Below are positions 26,299-35,397 of a DNA stretch of 62,077 bases, one piece after another. How positions within the stretch are numbered: the first letter of the stretch is position 1; each line of letters starts with the position of its first letter. The notes below the pieces were generated by a model. That model was not told the origin of the DNA. It saw only the letters and a program-made list of their open reading frames with translations, and made no database searches. Both the position numbers and the translations under genes were made by a program. Location of the stretch: NCBI GenBank assembly GCA_913057135.1, contig CAJXNM010000015.1:1-62077 (forward strand), given 5' to 3'. The stretch is from an uncultured Halieaceae bacterium (GTDB taxonomy: Bacteria; Pseudomonadota; Gammaproteobacteria; Pseudomonadales; Halieaceae).

Positions 26299-27734
26299 TC
26301 CTCGATCACGATCGCGCGGGGGGCTACTGGGGCTCGGTTTACGTCTTCACCGCTGTGCGCGGTATGCAGGTCATTATTGATGGCCCTGTGGGTTGCGAGA
26401 ACTTACCGGTAACCTCGGTACTGCACTACACCGACGCCCTCCCCCCCCACGAGCTGCCCATTGTGGTGACCGGGCTTGCGGAAGAGGAGCTGGGCCAACA
26501 CGGTACCGAAGGCGCTCTGCGCCGCGCCCACCAGACCCTCGACCCGAAAAAACCCAGTGTGGTGGTCACCGGTTCTATCGCCGAAATGATCGGCGGTGGT
26601 GTTACCCCCGAGGGCACAGGTATTCAGCGCTTCCTACCGCGCACCATCGATGAAGATCAGTGGCAGAGCGCCGATCGCGCCATGGTCTGGCTGTGGGATA
26701 ACTACGGCGCGAAAAAGGCGGCGAAACGTAAGCGCCCCGATGACGCCGCCAAGCGGGTCAACATTATTGGGCCCTGCTACGGCAATTTTAATATGTGGTC
26801 GGACTTGGCCGAGCTTCAGCGCATGCTCGAAGGCATGGGCGTGATTGTGAACCGCGTCTACCCCTTAGGTTGTCATCTCGACGACATTCCAAGCTTGGCC
26901 GATGCGGACGTGAACATCTGCATGTACCGTGAGTTCGGTCGCAAGTTGTGCGAAGCCCTCGACAAACCCTACTTGCAAGCACCCATTGGTTTACACAGTA
27001 CCACCGCGTTCCTAAGAAGCTTAGGGGAACTAACCGGTGTCGACCCCGAACCGTTTATCGCTCAGGAAAAACTCACGACGGTGAAACCCATTTGGGATCT
27101 TTGGCGCTCGGTGACCCAAGACTTCTTCGGCACCGCCAGCTTCGGTGTGGCGGCCAACGAAACCTACACCCGCGGCCTTAAAAACTTTTTAGAGGAAGAG
27201 CTGGGTCTACCCTGCGCCTTTGCGGTTGCTCGCACCGCCGGCAGTAAAACCGACAACGCCGCGGTTCGCAGCGCTATCGCCGAGCAGGGGCCACTACTGG
27301 TGTTCGGCAGCTACAACGAACGCATGTACTTGGCGGAGCAGGGTAATCGCGGTGTGTTTATTCCCGCATCACTACCCGGTGCCATTGTCAGACGACACAC
27401 CGGCACACCATTTATGGGATTTGCGGGTGCCGCCTACCTCGTGCAGGAAGTGTGTAACGCCCTATTCGATGCCCTATTCAATATTCTGCCCTTGGCCACC
27501 GATCTCGATCGGGTCGATGCCACCCCAGTGCGCGCGCAATTGCCCTGGGATGAACAGGCCGAGAGCGCGCTCGAACGTCTGGTCGCGCGCCAACCGGTAT
27601 TGGTGCGCATTAGCGCCGCCAAGCGGCTGCGCGATACCGCCGAACAATTCGCCCGCAGTGACGGGTGTCAACGAGTCCAAACTGAGCACGTGGAACGCGC
27701 TGGCTTTGCCACCGCCTCCAGTAGTGCTGCGTGA
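26292..27734 (+). CDS. bchZ: BchZ, chlorophyllide reductase subunit
   Basis: A NifK-like partner of BchY, 480 residues. N-terminal [36 protein letters not shown] carries the cluster Cys, and the middle shows [22 protein letters not shown]. The C-terminus fits the light-independent-reductase helical domain. Its TGA at 27732-27734 is followed 23 bp later by a small pufQ-like gene, so bchXYZ runs directly into the puf genes. Confidence 0.96.
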   Translation: MLVLDHDRAGGYWGSVYVFTAVRGMQVIIDGPVGCENLPVTSVLHYTDALPPHELPIVVTGLAEEELGQHGTEGALRRAHQTLDPKKPSVVVTGSIAEMIGGGVTPEGTGIQRFLPRTIDEDQWQSADRAMVWLWDNYGAKKAAKRKRPDDAAKRVNIIGPCYGNFNMWSDLAELQRMLEGMGVIVNRVYPLGCHLDDIPSLADADVNICMYREFGRKLCEALDKPYLQAPIGLHSTTAFLRSLGELTGVDPEPFIAQEKLTTVKPIWDLWRSVTQDFFGTASFGVAANETYTRGLKNFLEEELGLPCAFAVARTAGSKTDNAAVRSAIAEQGPLLVFGSYNERMYLAEQGNRGVFIPASLPGAIVRRHTGTPFMGFAGAAYLVQEVCNALFDALFNILPLATDLDRVDATPVRAQLPWDEQAESALERLVARQPVLVRISAAKRLRDTAEQFARSDGCQRVQTEHVERAGFATASSSAA

Positions 27735-27757
27735 ACGCCGTACAGGAGCACAAAACA

Positions 27758-27976
27758 ATGAGGACAAACAACAGCAACACCCAGCGCCGACGCGATCAGG
27801 ACACCCTGCAATTCCGTCTTTTGATGGTTATCGCTTTTGCCTGGTTTTTCATCACCGCCGTGACGTCCAAGTTAACGCTTGGGTTGCTCGATGGTTGCGA
27901 AAACGGAGAGAGCTGCTTTCGGGCAGCAATGAAGAACGCCTACAGCGTAGTGCCCTACGTCTTTATGCGGGTCTGA
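27758..27976 (+). CDS. pufQ: PufQ-like small membrane protein
   Basis: A 72-residue protein with a basic N-terminus (NTQRRRDQDTLQFR), one transmembrane helix (LLMVIAFAWFFITAV) and a C-terminal amphipathic part CFRAAMKNAYSVVPYVF. PufQ, implicated in bacteriochlorophyll supply to puf products, has this layout and this position between bchZ and the structural puf genes. Sequence identity to known PufQ is low by eye, so position weighs heavily. It is not an LH polypeptide: the helix has no His ligand. ATG 27758 is preceded by AGGAG; an upstream GTG (27731) is less likely. Confidence 0.65.
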   Translation: MRTNNSNTQRRRDQDTLQFRLLMVIAFAWFFITAVTSKLTLGLLDGCENGESCFRAAMKNAYSVVPYVFMRV

Positions 27977-27983
27977 AGTCATT

Positions 27984-28040
27984 CCGCCGACATAACGTCG
28001 GCGGCACGCAGAACAACACGCTGGCCAGCAGGGACTGCTG
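27984..28040 (+). other. Two mRNA hairpins between pufQ-like gene and pufL
   Basis: Stem 1 pairs 27984-27991 (CCGCCGAC) with 27997-28004 around a 5-base loop. Stem 2 pairs 28026-28031 (CAGCAG) with 28035-28040 around GGA. Neither is followed by a T-run, so they look like RNA processing or 5-prime stabilising structures rather than terminators. They would sit at the 5-prime end of a pufLMC mRNA if the transcript is cut here. Confidence 0.55.
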
Positions 28041-28064
28041 CTTGCTTGTAGAGAGGATGAAGCC

Positions 28065-28889
28065 ATGTCATTGCTGAGCTTTGAAAAGAAGTACCGGGTC
28101 CGAGGCGGTACGCTGATTGGTGGCGACCTATTTGATTTTTGGGTCGGCCCATTTTGGGTAGGATTCTTCGGAGTCACCACCGCCTTTTTTTCCATCTTGG
28201 GTACCCTGTTAATTCTTTACGGGGCATCGCTGGGAGATACCTGGAATGTGTGGCGCATCAACATTGCTCCCCCAGATCTTTCCTACGGTCTAGGGTTTGC
28301 TCCCTTAAAAGAGGGCGGACTCTGGCAACTCATCACCATGTGTGCCATCGGTGCATTCGGCTCTTGGGTGCTTCGCCAAGTTGAGATCTCACGCAAGCTG
28401 GGTATGGGGCTACATATCCCCTTCGCCTTTAGCGTTGCGGTCTTCGCCTACATCACATTGGTCGTTATTCGTCCACTGCTACTGGGCGCCTGGGGCCATG
28501 GCTTCCCCTACGGCATCCTGTCGCACCTCGATTGGGTGTCGAACGTGGGCTATCAGTTCCTGCATTTCCACTACAACCCAGCCCACATGATTGCGGTGAC
28601 CTTCTTCTTCACCAACGCCATGGCGCTGTCGATGCACGGCTCACTCATTCTGATGGCAACCGATCCCCGTGACGGGGAAAAAGTGAAGACCGGTGAGCAC
28701 GAAAACACCTTCTTCCGTGATGACATCGGCTATTCCATTGGCGCCTTGGGCATTCACCGTTTGGGTTTGTTTGTGGCACTGAGCGCGGGCTTCTGGAGCG
28801 CGATTTGTATTGTGATCAGCGGTCCGTTCTGGACTAAAGGCTGGCCCGAATGGTGGAACTGGTGGCTCGAGCTGCCGGTCCTGAACTGA
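28065..28889 (+). CDS. pufL: PufL, reaction centre L subunit
   Basis: A 274-residue, five-helix inner-membrane subunit binding the special pair, accessory bacteriochlorophyll, bacteriopheophytin, QB and Fe. It begins [32 protein letters not shown]. The His-rich helix D start [11 protein letters not shown], the following SMHGSLI and [13 protein letters not shown] supply pigment and iron ligands. GAGAGGA precedes the ATG. pufM starts 13 bp downstream. Confidence 0.98.
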   Translation: MSLLSFEKKYRVRGGTLIGGDLFDFWVGPFWVGFFGVTTAFFSILGTLLILYGASLGDTWNVWRINIAPPDLSYGLGFAPLKEGGLWQLITMCAIGAFGSWVLRQVEISRKLGMGLHIPFAFSVAVFAYITLVVIRPLLLGAWGHGFPYGILSHLDWVSNVGYQFLHFHYNPAHMIAVTFFFTNAMALSMHGSLILMATDPRDGEKVKTGEHENTFFRDDIGYSIGALGIHRLGLFVALSAGFWSAICIVISGPFWTKGWPEWWNWWLELPVLN

Positions 28890-28902
28890 GGAGACCCGAG
28901 TT

Positions 28903-29880
28903 ATGATTGAATATCAGAATATCTTTACCCAGGTGCAGGTTGATGCACCCGACTACCCGGGTGTGCCCATTGGCAAGGACGAGTACAACCGCGTCGGTGG
29001 TATCACCCACAGCTGGCTGGCGGGTAAGTTTGGTGACGCACAAATTGGTCCCATCTATCTCGGTCCCTTCGGCGTTCTGTCCCTGCTATTTGGCTTCCTG
29101 GCCTTTGAAATCATCGGTTTAAACATGTGGGCCTCGGTGAACTGGGATCCTATTGAGTTCATCCGACAGTTACCTTGGCTTGCGCTTGAACCCCCACCGC
29201 CACAGTACGGGCTCAGCATTCCACCCTTGAACGATGGTGGCTGGTGGCTACTGGCGGGCTTTTTCCTGACGGTTTCTATCCTGTTGTGGTGGTGGCGCAC
29301 CTTTAAGCTGTCCCAGAACCTGGGTATGAGCAACTACTTGGCATGGGCGTTCGCCGCTGCGATCTGGCTGTACCTGGTATTGGGTTTCATCCGCCCTATT
29401 TTGATGGGTAGTTGGAGTGAGGCGGTACCGTTTGGTCTGTTCCCTCACCTGGATTGGACCGCCGCGTTCTCACTGCGCTACGGCAACCTGTTCTACAACC
29501 CGTTCCACATGCTCTCCATCGTGTTCCTGTACGGCTCAGCCATTTTGTTCGCCATGCACGGCGCAACGATTCTGGCCACCTCACGCTACGGCGCCGATCG
29601 CGAGATCGATCAGATCACCGATCTGGGCACCGCCGGCGAGCGCGACATGCTGTTCTGGCGCTGGTGCATGGGCTTTAACGCCTCTATGGAATCGATTCAC
29701 CGCTGGGCCTGGTGGTTCGCTGTACTAACCGTCATTACCGGTGGTATCGGCATCTTGCTCACCGGTACTGTGGTTGAGAACTGGTATCTGTGGGGTGTTA
29801 AGCACGGCATTGCCCCTGCCTACCCTGCTCTGGATGCCGCACCTGTTGTGGATCCTCTTATCACGGAGACCCAGCCATGA
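28903..29880 (+). CDS. pufM: PufM, reaction centre M subunit
   Basis: A 325-residue partner of PufL with QA- and iron-binding helices. It starts [13 protein letters not shown] and contains [44 protein letters not shown] (iron and pigment His) and the iron-ligating Glu region. The C-terminal about 20 residues extend past the last helix. Overlaps pufC by 4 bp (ATGA). Confidence 0.98.
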   Translation: MIEYQNIFTQVQVDAPDYPGVPIGKDEYNRVGGITHSWLAGKFGDAQIGPIYLGPFGVLSLLFGFLAFEIIGLNMWASVNWDPIEFIRQLPWLALEPPPPQYGLSIPPLNDGGWWLLAGFFLTVSILLWWWRTFKLSQNLGMSNYLAWAFAAAIWLYLVLGFIRPILMGSWSEAVPFGLFPHLDWTAAFSLRYGNLFYNPFHMLSIVFLYGSAILFAMHGATILATSRYGADREIDQITDLGTAGERDMLFWRWCMGFNASMESIHRWAWWFAVLTVITGGIGILLTGTVVENWYLWGVKHGIAPAYPALDAAPVVDPLITETQP

Positions 29881-30995
29881 GACAGATACGATTACGCGCT
29901 ACCGCCACCGCAGCTTTGCTGTCTGGCCTTATCCTGACTGGCTGTGACACACCTCCCGTCGAATCGGTACAACGGGGTTATCGCGGCACCGGCATGGAAC
30001 TGATTGCCAGCCCCGATGATCTAGCTGCTACGGTCGCCAATAACCAAGTGCCTGAGCCGCAGCCACCGGTACCTGCGGTGGGACCCAAAGCCGCTGATAT
30101 CTATCAGAACGTGCAAATCCTCGGGGATCTAAGCGTCGGTGAGTTCACACGTTTGATGGCCGCAATCACCCAGTGGGTGGCGCCCGAGGAAGGTTGTAAC
30201 TACTGCCACGTCGCGGAAGGTTTCCAGCTGGACACCAAGTACACCAAGAAAGTGGCTCGGGTCATGATTGCTATGACCCAGCGTGCCAATGCCGACTGGG
30301 GCGATCACGTGGGCAATGTGGGCGTGACCTGCTACACCTGCCACCGGGGTAACAACATTCCCGAGTATGTATGGGCCCAAGACCCCGGTCAGGCCCATGC
30401 CGCAGGCATCATGACCGCTTCACAGAACATTGCCTCTGAAGCCGGTGTGTACAGCTCACTGCCTTACGACCCCTTTACCGCCTATCTCGATGGCGCGAAG
30501 GAAGATGACGCGGCACTACCCTGGCGCGTTGCGGGCAACACTGCACTGCCTAACGGTAATCGTAGCTCCATCAAGCAAACTGAGTGGATCTACAGCCTAA
30601 TGATGCACTTCTCCGATTCCCTCGGCGTGAATTGCACCCACTGCCATAACTCCCGTGCGTTCTACGACTGGGAGCAGAGCTCACCCGAGCGGGTACGCGC
30701 TTGGTACGGCATTCGCATGGTGCGCGAGATGAACCACGAGTACATCAACCCCACCACCGAATGGTTACCCGAGCACCGTAAGGGCCCCTTGGGCGATGCC
30801 TTGAAAGTGAACTGTGCCACCTGCCACCAGGGCGCTTATCAGCCTCTGCTGGGAGCGAATATGGTGAAGGACTACCCCAACTTGGCGCGCTACACACTGG
30901 CCAAGAAAGCTCAACCGATGGATGACGCCGATGCCAGCGAGGCCGACCAGCCCGCTGCCAATAGCGCTCCTGCATCAGCTAGTGAGGCGTTCTAA
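29877..30995 (+). CDS. pufC: PufC, tetraheme cytochrome subunit of the reaction centre
   Basis: A 372-residue periplasmic lipoprotein that re-reduces the oxidised special pair. A signal peptide ends in the lipobox LSGLILTGC, so Cys around residue 23 is probably acylated. Four c-type haem sites are visible: CNYCH, CYTCH, CTHCH and CATCH. Met ligands are in [10 protein letters not shown]-like helices between them. A polar Ala/Glu tail follows. A 177-bp structured spacer separates it from pufB. Confidence 0.97.
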   Translation: MRQIRLRATATAALLSGLILTGCDTPPVESVQRGYRGTGMELIASPDDLAATVANNQVPEPQPPVPAVGPKAADIYQNVQILGDLSVGEFTRLMAAITQWVAPEEGCNYCHVAEGFQLDTKYTKKVARVMIAMTQRANADWGDHVGNVGVTCYTCHRGNNIPEYVWAQDPGQAHAAGIMTASQNIASEAGVYSSLPYDPFTAYLDGAKEDDAALPWRVAGNTALPNGNRSSIKQTEWIYSLMMHFSDSLGVNCTHCHNSRAFYDWEQSSPERVRAWYGIRMVREMNHEYINPTTEWLPEHRKGPLGDALKVNCATCHQGAYQPLLGANMVKDYPNLARYTLAKKAQPMDDADASEADQPAANSAPASASEAF

Positions 30996-31008
30996 CAAGA
31001 ATGCCTCG

Positions 31009-31059
31009 GGTCAGCCCCCGGGCTGACCAACCGAATCTCAGTTCTGCTGCTAGCAGCAG
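31009..31059 (+). other. Two strong mRNA hairpins between pufC and pufB
   Basis: Hairpin 1 pairs 31009-31016 (GGTCAGCC) with 31021-31028. Hairpin 2 is the perfect 16-base palindrome 31044-31059 (CTGCTGCTAGCAGCAG). There is no T-run after either. The structures sit directly after the pufC stop and could protect the 3-prime end of a pufLMC transcript or mark a processing site that separates it from pufBA. Confidence 0.6.
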
Positions 31060-31172
31060 TAACCGGGATCGGCAGTGCTAACCCTTGGGGTTGCACCGCC
31101 GTGAAACCGTCGCACCGACGCCCCCGGGCCTCATTGCGGCATCTTGCTTGAAACAACATGGGAGGTAAAACC

Positions 31173-31319
31173 ATGAGTGAGCAGAGCGGTAGCCTAACTG
31201 GGCTGACCAGCAATGAAGCCAAGGAATTCCACAGTGCATACGTACAGGGATTCCTGGGTTTCACTGCCATTGCAGTGGTAGCACATATCCTCGTCTGGAT
31301 GTGGCGGCCCTGGTTCTAA
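31173..31319 (+). CDS. pufB: PufB, LH1 antenna beta polypeptide
   Basis: A 48-residue antenna protein starting [23 protein letters not shown], with a single helix [22 protein letters not shown]. The His in VVAHILVW is the bacteriochlorophyll ligand, and the W-R-P-W ending is the beta-subunit hallmark. GGGAGG lies upstream (31160-31165). It is placed after pufC, rather than before pufL as in Rhodobacter. Confidence 0.97.
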   Translation: MSEQSGSLTGLTSNEAKEFHSAYVQGFLGFTAIAVVAHILVWMWRPWF

Positions 31320-31398
31320 GAATCTGAGCCAATCACTGTTAACCCCGTGATGAAACTCCACTAGGGAGCAACATCACTCAACAGCATGGAGAGACACT

Positions 31399-31584
31399 AT
31401 GTACCGTATCTGGATGCTTTTTGATCCGAGACGAGTCTTGGTGGCTAATGCAGCGTTTTTGTTCGTTCTGGCGCTGTTTATCCACTTCGTTCTTCTCAGT
31501 TCCGCGAAGTACAACTGGATCGATGGTGCTCACAGCGCGCCCGCTGCGAGCCACATGGAAGCCCTACCCGCCTCACGTCAGTGA
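31399..31584 (+). CDS. pufA: PufA, LH1 antenna alpha polypeptide
   Basis: A 61-residue alpha chain: [35 protein letters not shown]. The His in LFIHFVLL is the pigment ligand and I-W-x-x-F-D-P-R-R is the typical cytoplasmic leader. A hydrophilic Ala/Ser/Glu tail follows the helix. It is preceded by GGAGAG 7 bp before ATG and followed at once by a terminator. No pucBA (LH2) genes are present in the window. Confidence 0.97.
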   Translation: MYRIWMLFDPRRVLVANAAFLFVLALFIHFVLLSSAKYNWIDGAHSAPAASHMEALPASRQ

Positions 31585-31598
31585 TGCGCTAGGTTTCC

Positions 31599-31626
31599 GG
31601 GCCCCCTGTGGGGGCCCCGATTTTTA
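31599..31626 (+). terminator. Rho-independent terminator of the crtE-to-pufA superoperon
   Basis: An 8-bp GC stem (GGGCCCCC / GGGGGCCC, 31599-31606 and 31610-31617) with a TGT loop is followed by a T5 run at 31621-31625. It lies 15 bp after the pufA stop. The region 31627-31784 up to idi shows no PpsR-like site. Confidence 0.9.
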
Positions 31627-31784
31627 CGACCCGGGTAGCGTCTTTCCCGATGCCACCGCTGTTTCAAACAGGCTGATGATCTATGCTGAAGAGGTCCCCC
31701 CCGAAACCAGCACCGATCACACAGGATCAGCCCCGCTTGTTGCGGTCCCCTCTGGGGCGGGTCATTTCTTAACAGGCAAGTACC

Positions 31785-32396
31785 ATGACATCAGTAAGCC
31801 CAGCACCCACTCCTGTTTCCTTCAATGATGAGCCATTGATTCTGGTCGATAGGCAAGACAATGAAGTCGGGTACGCCAGCAAGATCGACGCCCACAAGGG
31901 CCAAGGTCAATTGCACCGGGCATTTTCTCTGTTTCTTTTCGACGGACCCGAACGGGTACTGCTGCAACAGCGCGCCGATCTGAAACCCCTCTGGCCCTCG
32001 TTTTGGTCTAACAGCTGCTGTAGCCACCCACGCCAGGGTGAAAGCTACGCCAAAGCGACACACCGACGGCTACTGGAAGAGTTGGGGGTTGAAAGCCAAC
32101 TGTTTCGCCTCTACCAATTTGAATACCAAGCCAGCTTCGGCGATATCGGCAGTGAGCATGAGTTGTGCTCAGTGTATGTGGGCAACGTACAGCCGGGTGC
32201 GGTAATTACCCCCCACCCCAACGAAGTGAAAGCCTGGCAGTGGTTTGACTGCAGCGACGTCGATAAGTGGCTGGCGGATGAACCGGCAAGCTTCACGCCC
32301 TGGTTTAAGTTGGAATGGCAGGAACTGCGCTCAACCTACCAAACCACCCTACATCGGGTATTGGGCGATGCACCCGTGCGCCACAGCCAAGGCTAA
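31785..32396 (+). CDS. idi: Isopentenyl-diphosphate delta-isomerase, type I
   Basis: A 203-residue Nudix-fold isomerase interconverting IPP and DMAPP, which primes synthesis of GGPP. Active-site Cys is in FWSNSCCSHPRQGE, the metal-site His are in GQLHRAFSLFLF and CCSHP, the Nudix-like helix is ATHRRLLEELGV, and the later Glu pair is in GSEHELCSVYVG. It fits an isoprenoid supply role for the neighbouring crt and bch genes. It is convergent with the hemN-like gene across a tandem-repeat spacer. Confidence 0.95.
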   Translation: MTSVSPAPTPVSFNDEPLILVDRQDNEVGYASKIDAHKGQGQLHRAFSLFLFDGPERVLLQQRADLKPLWPSFWSNSCCSHPRQGESYAKATHRRLLEELGVESQLFRLYQFEYQASFGDIGSEHELCSVYVGNVQPGAVITPHPNEVKAWQWFDCSDVDKWLADEPASFTPWFKLEWQELRSTYQTTLHRVLGDAPVRHSQG

Positions 32397-32423
32397 TCGC
32401 CACGGCCGATTTGGCAGCAGGTA

Positions 32424-32488
32424 GGCAGCTCTGACAGGTAGTTCTGACAGGCAGCTTTTACAGGCAGCTTTTACAGGCAGTTCTGATT
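32424..32488. repeat. Five 13-bp tandem repeats between idi and the hemN-like gene
   Basis: Units start at 32424, 32437, 32450, 32463 and 32476 with the form GGCAGYTYTKACA; the third and fourth are identical, the fifth diverges at its end, and a partial copy begins near 32412. There is no spacer between units, so it is not CRISPR. It fills the 90-bp gap between two convergent genes and may be a length-variable sequence; no terminator is obvious. Confidence 0.85.
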
Positions 32489-33761
32489 AGGCGCAGCCCT
32501 TGTACCAACGCTGATACAACGATGAGTCCTGCCAGTACTGGTTAAGTACGTAGCGGCCCGTTGTGGTGACTTTCAGGGTATCGCCATCGGTTTCCAACAA
32601 ACCATCGGATGCCAACGCCGAGAAGATACGGCTATCGGCCGCTTCGGGCTCGTTGATATTCACCCGCAAACTCGCGCCCAAGCGCATAAACACATCGCGC
32701 TCACTGGCGGCGTCATTCGATAAGGTAACCCCCGTACGCTCCGGGGCTTGTCCCGCCGACAAGCGGGCCATCCAATCATCAAAGGCGGTCGTGTTCTGGG
32801 CCACGATACCGGGTAGCTCAGTCATGGCCCCCAGGCCAAATCCCATTAGCCATGGGCTGCTGGCCTTGCAATAGCCAAGCCAGCCTCTGAACAATTCCCC
32901 GTCGGCTTGGGCTGTCACCAGCTCATCGTCGGGACGCACGAAGCCGTTGATGCCAATCCAGACATAACCCGCCGCCTGGAATGCATCGGCGATGGTGGCA
33001 AACATAGACATCTTATCGGCCAGGGAGGGCATGCTATCGATGCCAATCAGTTGTTGATGCGGGAAGTCTTGCTCGCGCCGTGTGAACGGATGGCACAGCA
33101 CCCGATCGGGGCCAATGGCCACAAGTGCCTCAACAGCCGCGCGTAGTGAGGCACTATCCTGCTGGGGCAAACCGTAGACCAGGTCCACGTGCACTCGATC
33201 AAATCCAACGGCGCGGGCGTTAGTGACCACGTCGGCAAGTAATTCAGGTGCGCAGGCTCTGCCCAAATTGTAGTCTTTGGGTGGGCTCAATTCGCGAAGC
33301 TCGAAGCGGATATCGACGTAGCCCAAACCACGCAGCAACTCCAACTGGGTCAAGGTGCAGCGGCGAGGATCCGCGTCAATGGACACGCTGGCGTCCGCTA
33401 GCAAGGTGAAGTGTCGCTCGACCGTATCGGTGACCCTGGCCAGCTGAGCATGGCTGAGGGAATTGGGTGTGCCGCCACCAATATGCAGCTGGGACACGGG
33501 CCTACCCGTACCAATGCGCCGAGTCACCTGCTGCATTTCCGCATCGAGCAGCGATAAGTAGCGATCGATGGTGTCGGCACCGTGGTTCGTGGTGGTAATG
33601 CGATCACAGCTCAAGCAGCGGGAGACACAAAAGGGCAAATGTACATACACCGCTAAACCGCGCACATCGCTGCCAAGCAAGGCAAAGCGGTCCACGCTGG
33701 CATCGTATAGGTCAGTCGAAAGGGATTCGCAGCCTACGTCAAAGACTCGATCGGTGCTCAT
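32487..33761 (-). CDS. hemN: Radical-SAM coproporphyrinogen III dehydrogenase-like protein (HemN family)
   Basis: A 424-residue protein (ATG 33761) with a HemN-like TIM barrel: AVYVHLPFCVSRCLSCDRITT, LHIGGGTPNSLS, ASVSIDADPRR, DRVHVDLVYGLPQQ and a HemN C-terminal domain ending YQRWYKGCA. The FeS motif is C-x3-C-x2-C followed by Asp. True HemN usually has a further Cys at that position (C-x-C), while HemW-type proteins have Asp, so the activity assignment is provisional. Its role would be oxygen-independent oxidation of coproporphyrinogen III for haem/bacteriochlorophyll. It lies downstream of puhE on the same strand with 259 bp between, in which I see no FNR-type box or PpsR site. Confidence 0.75.
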   Translation of the reverse strand: MSTDRVFDVGCESLSTDLYDASVDRFALLGSDVRGLAVYVHLPFCVSRCLSCDRITTTNHGADTIDRYLSLLDAEMQQVTRRIGTGRPVSQLHIGGGTPNSLSHAQLARVTDTVERHFTLLADASVSIDADPRRCTLTQLELLRGLGYVDIRFELRELSPPKDYNLGRACAPELLADVVTNARAVGFDRVHVDLVYGLPQQDSASLRAAVEALVAIGPDRVLCHPFTRREQDFPHQQLIGIDSMPSLADKMSMFATIADAFQAAGYVWIGINGFVRPDDELVTAQADGELFRGWLGYCKASSPWLMGFGLGAMTELPGIVAQNTTAFDDWMARLSAGQAPERTGVTLSNDAASERDVFMRLGASLRVNINEPEAADSRIFSALASDGLLETDGDTLKVTTTGRYVLNQYWQDSSLYQRWYKGCA

Positions 33762-34020
33762 GGGCGCCACCCCACGGGCTTGTGTGTTACAGATACCGCC
33801 ATGACAAACTTCCTTTTGGCCTTCATTCCATGGCCAAGTTGGCTTACCGTTCGTACAGCGAGAGCACACAGCTCAATGACCCCGGCAAGTGACGATGTCG
33901 CAGTTGTTGCAGGCAGCGCCGTGGGTTTCATCCAACACACTAGACCTCGGCCGCATGCAGGTCAAGGAATGTTATAGGCTTTGTGAGCTCGCGCTTATAC
34001 CGTCTACTGCTAAAGAATCC

Positions 34021-34866
34021 TTAGGGATCAGCACCTTTTTGCCAGGTGGAATCCGCGTACTGGGGCACCATTTTAGGGTTGATGTCGGGCAGTACCGTGC
34101 GCCCTGCGGGGCGTAAATTAGGTAACGCCCACCGCCACAGGGCCGCATCATGAAGGGGCAGCATAAGAAAAATATGCTCTAGGGTGCCCAAGGCCATAAG
34201 CGTGCTGACGAGCAAAAGTGCAATGACCGAGGAACTGCTCTGGGCACTGGCCGCCAACTGAAACCCATACACCGTGGCCCAGGTACCGAGCCCCAGTGAG
34301 ATTGGAAATAAGCCGTTCATGGCCCGTCGGGGTATGTAGGAGTCGAGATAATCAAAATGGGAGGGTAACCAATCGCTGTTGTAGTTGCGCACGCCCAGCA
34401 CCAAGTTCAGTTTGGCGCTCCAACGCATCATCAACAGCGTGCCAAAGGCCCACAAAGCGGTGGGATTTGCTTGATTGGCACACAGCAGCACCAGGGCCAA
34501 CAACAAAAACAGTGCGGCTAATTCATGATACAAACAGGTCGCAAGACCGCGGCGCAAACGCTCTCTAAGACCTGCAAGGGGCGGACAAGGGGTTTGACGT
34601 GGACCGGTAATCCAGCCCGTCAGGTACGTTAGCTCAAGCCAACCCCAAAGCAATAGGGCGAGGGTGAATGCGGACACCGTGGTGCCTGCGGACATCGACT
34701 GGGCTGTGATGTAGACACCCACTAACCCCAGCGGTAGTACACCGGTCCATAGGGCCACCGCCATACGCCGCATACGCTGGCCTCGGTGCACCAACCACAA
34801 AATGAGTCCGGTAAAAAACCACCAACCGGTGATGGCGACAACCAAGGGTAGCGCCAACTCAAACAC
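34021..34866 (-). CDS. puhE: PuhE, photosynthetic complex assembly protein
   Basis: A 281-residue protein with about seven membrane helices that matches the PuhE (DUF3623) family: GWWFFTGLILWLVHRGQRMRRMA at the start, CLYHELAALFLLLALVLLC, and the conserved MRWSAKLNLVLGVRNYNSDWLPSHFDYLDSYI. PuhE limits or tunes reaction-centre assembly in Rhodobacter. It follows puhC by 18 bp as the last gene of the bchF-puh operon. Confidence 0.93.
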   Translation of the reverse strand: MFELALPLVVAITGWWFFTGLILWLVHRGQRMRRMAVALWTGVLPLGLVGVYITAQSMSAGTTVSAFTLALLLWGWLELTYLTGWITGPRQTPCPPLAGLRERLRRGLATCLYHELAALFLLLALVLLCANQANPTALWAFGTLLMMRWSAKLNLVLGVRNYNSDWLPSHFDYLDSYIPRRAMNGLFPISLGLGTWATVYGFQLAASAQSSSSVIALLLVSTLMALGTLEHIFLMLPLHDAALWRWALPNLRPAGRTVLPDINPKMVPQYADSTWQKGADP

Positions 34867-34884
34867 GACCTGCTCCCAGCATCT

Positions 34885-35397
34885 TCAGTGACCTGTAGCG
34901 GTCGCGGTACTACCGAAAAAACTGACAAACACACCCGCATTGGTGGTGCCAAAGGCATTGAGCTCAATACGCTCGCCCGTGCGCGGGTCACTGAGTATCA
35001 AGCGGCCACCGGGATACTGTTGCAACGTAAAGGGCTGCTCTGGAAGTACCGCCTGCTGGCTGCGTGCCCTTGTCAAACTGCGAATGACACCGCGGACAAA
35101 ACTGCCCTCACCCCGGGCAAAATGACCAACCGGTGCACCGGATGCCGCATCGACAACCCGGACATCGCCGTTTACACCATCGAGGAACAGTAGCTGGCGC
35201 TCGGCAACGGGCCTGACATCGGGCACCGGATGACGACTGACCTGCTCATTCCACCGGGCTAAACTAACGGCACCCACAACGAACAGCAGCCCCGCCATAA
35301 TCCACAGCATGAGGCGATCACTGACCCGGCGGGTTGACGCCGGGTGCAGGCCGCTATCAGTGGGCAGAGATTCAGAGGGCAGGGATTGGCTGCTCAT
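34885..35397 (-). CDS. puhC: PuhC, photosynthetic complex assembly protein
   Basis: A 170-residue protein with one N-terminal membrane helix (LMLWIMAGLLFVVGAVSLARW) and a periplasmic domain carrying RQLLFLDGVNGDVRVVDAASG and FVRGVIRSLTRAR. This is the pattern of the PuhC/TIGR03054 family needed for RC-LH1 assembly. The ATG lies within the end of puhB (26-bp overlap), which argues for coupled translation. Confidence 0.92.
   Translation of the reverse strand: MSSQSLPSESLPTDSGLHPASTRRVSDRLMLWIMAGLLFVVGAVSLARWNEQVSRHPVPDVRPVAERQLLFLDGVNGDVRVVDAASGAPVGHFARGEGSFVRGVIRSLTRARSQQAVLPEQPFTLQQYPGGRLILSDPRTGERIELNAFGTTNAGVFVSFFGSTATATGH

Noticed and set aside
27666-27683. TGTC-N11-ACT resembling a PpsR site near the end of bchZ
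   Set aside because: One mismatch, inside coding sequence, with no 25-bp partner; likely chance.
27758-27976. Small gene after bchZ as an antenna (LH beta) polypeptide
   Set aside because: Its single helix lacks the His pigment ligand; the true pufB and pufA are found after pufC, so a PufQ-like identity fits better.
32424-32488. Possible CRISPR or attachment-site repeats
   Set aside because: Units are 13 bp, contiguous and without spacers; no integrase gene is nearby.
33780-33977. A 65-codon plus-strand frame upstream of the hemN-like gene
   Set aside because: No ribosome-binding sequence and no recognisable family; partly overlaps a rival minus-strand frame of equal weakness.
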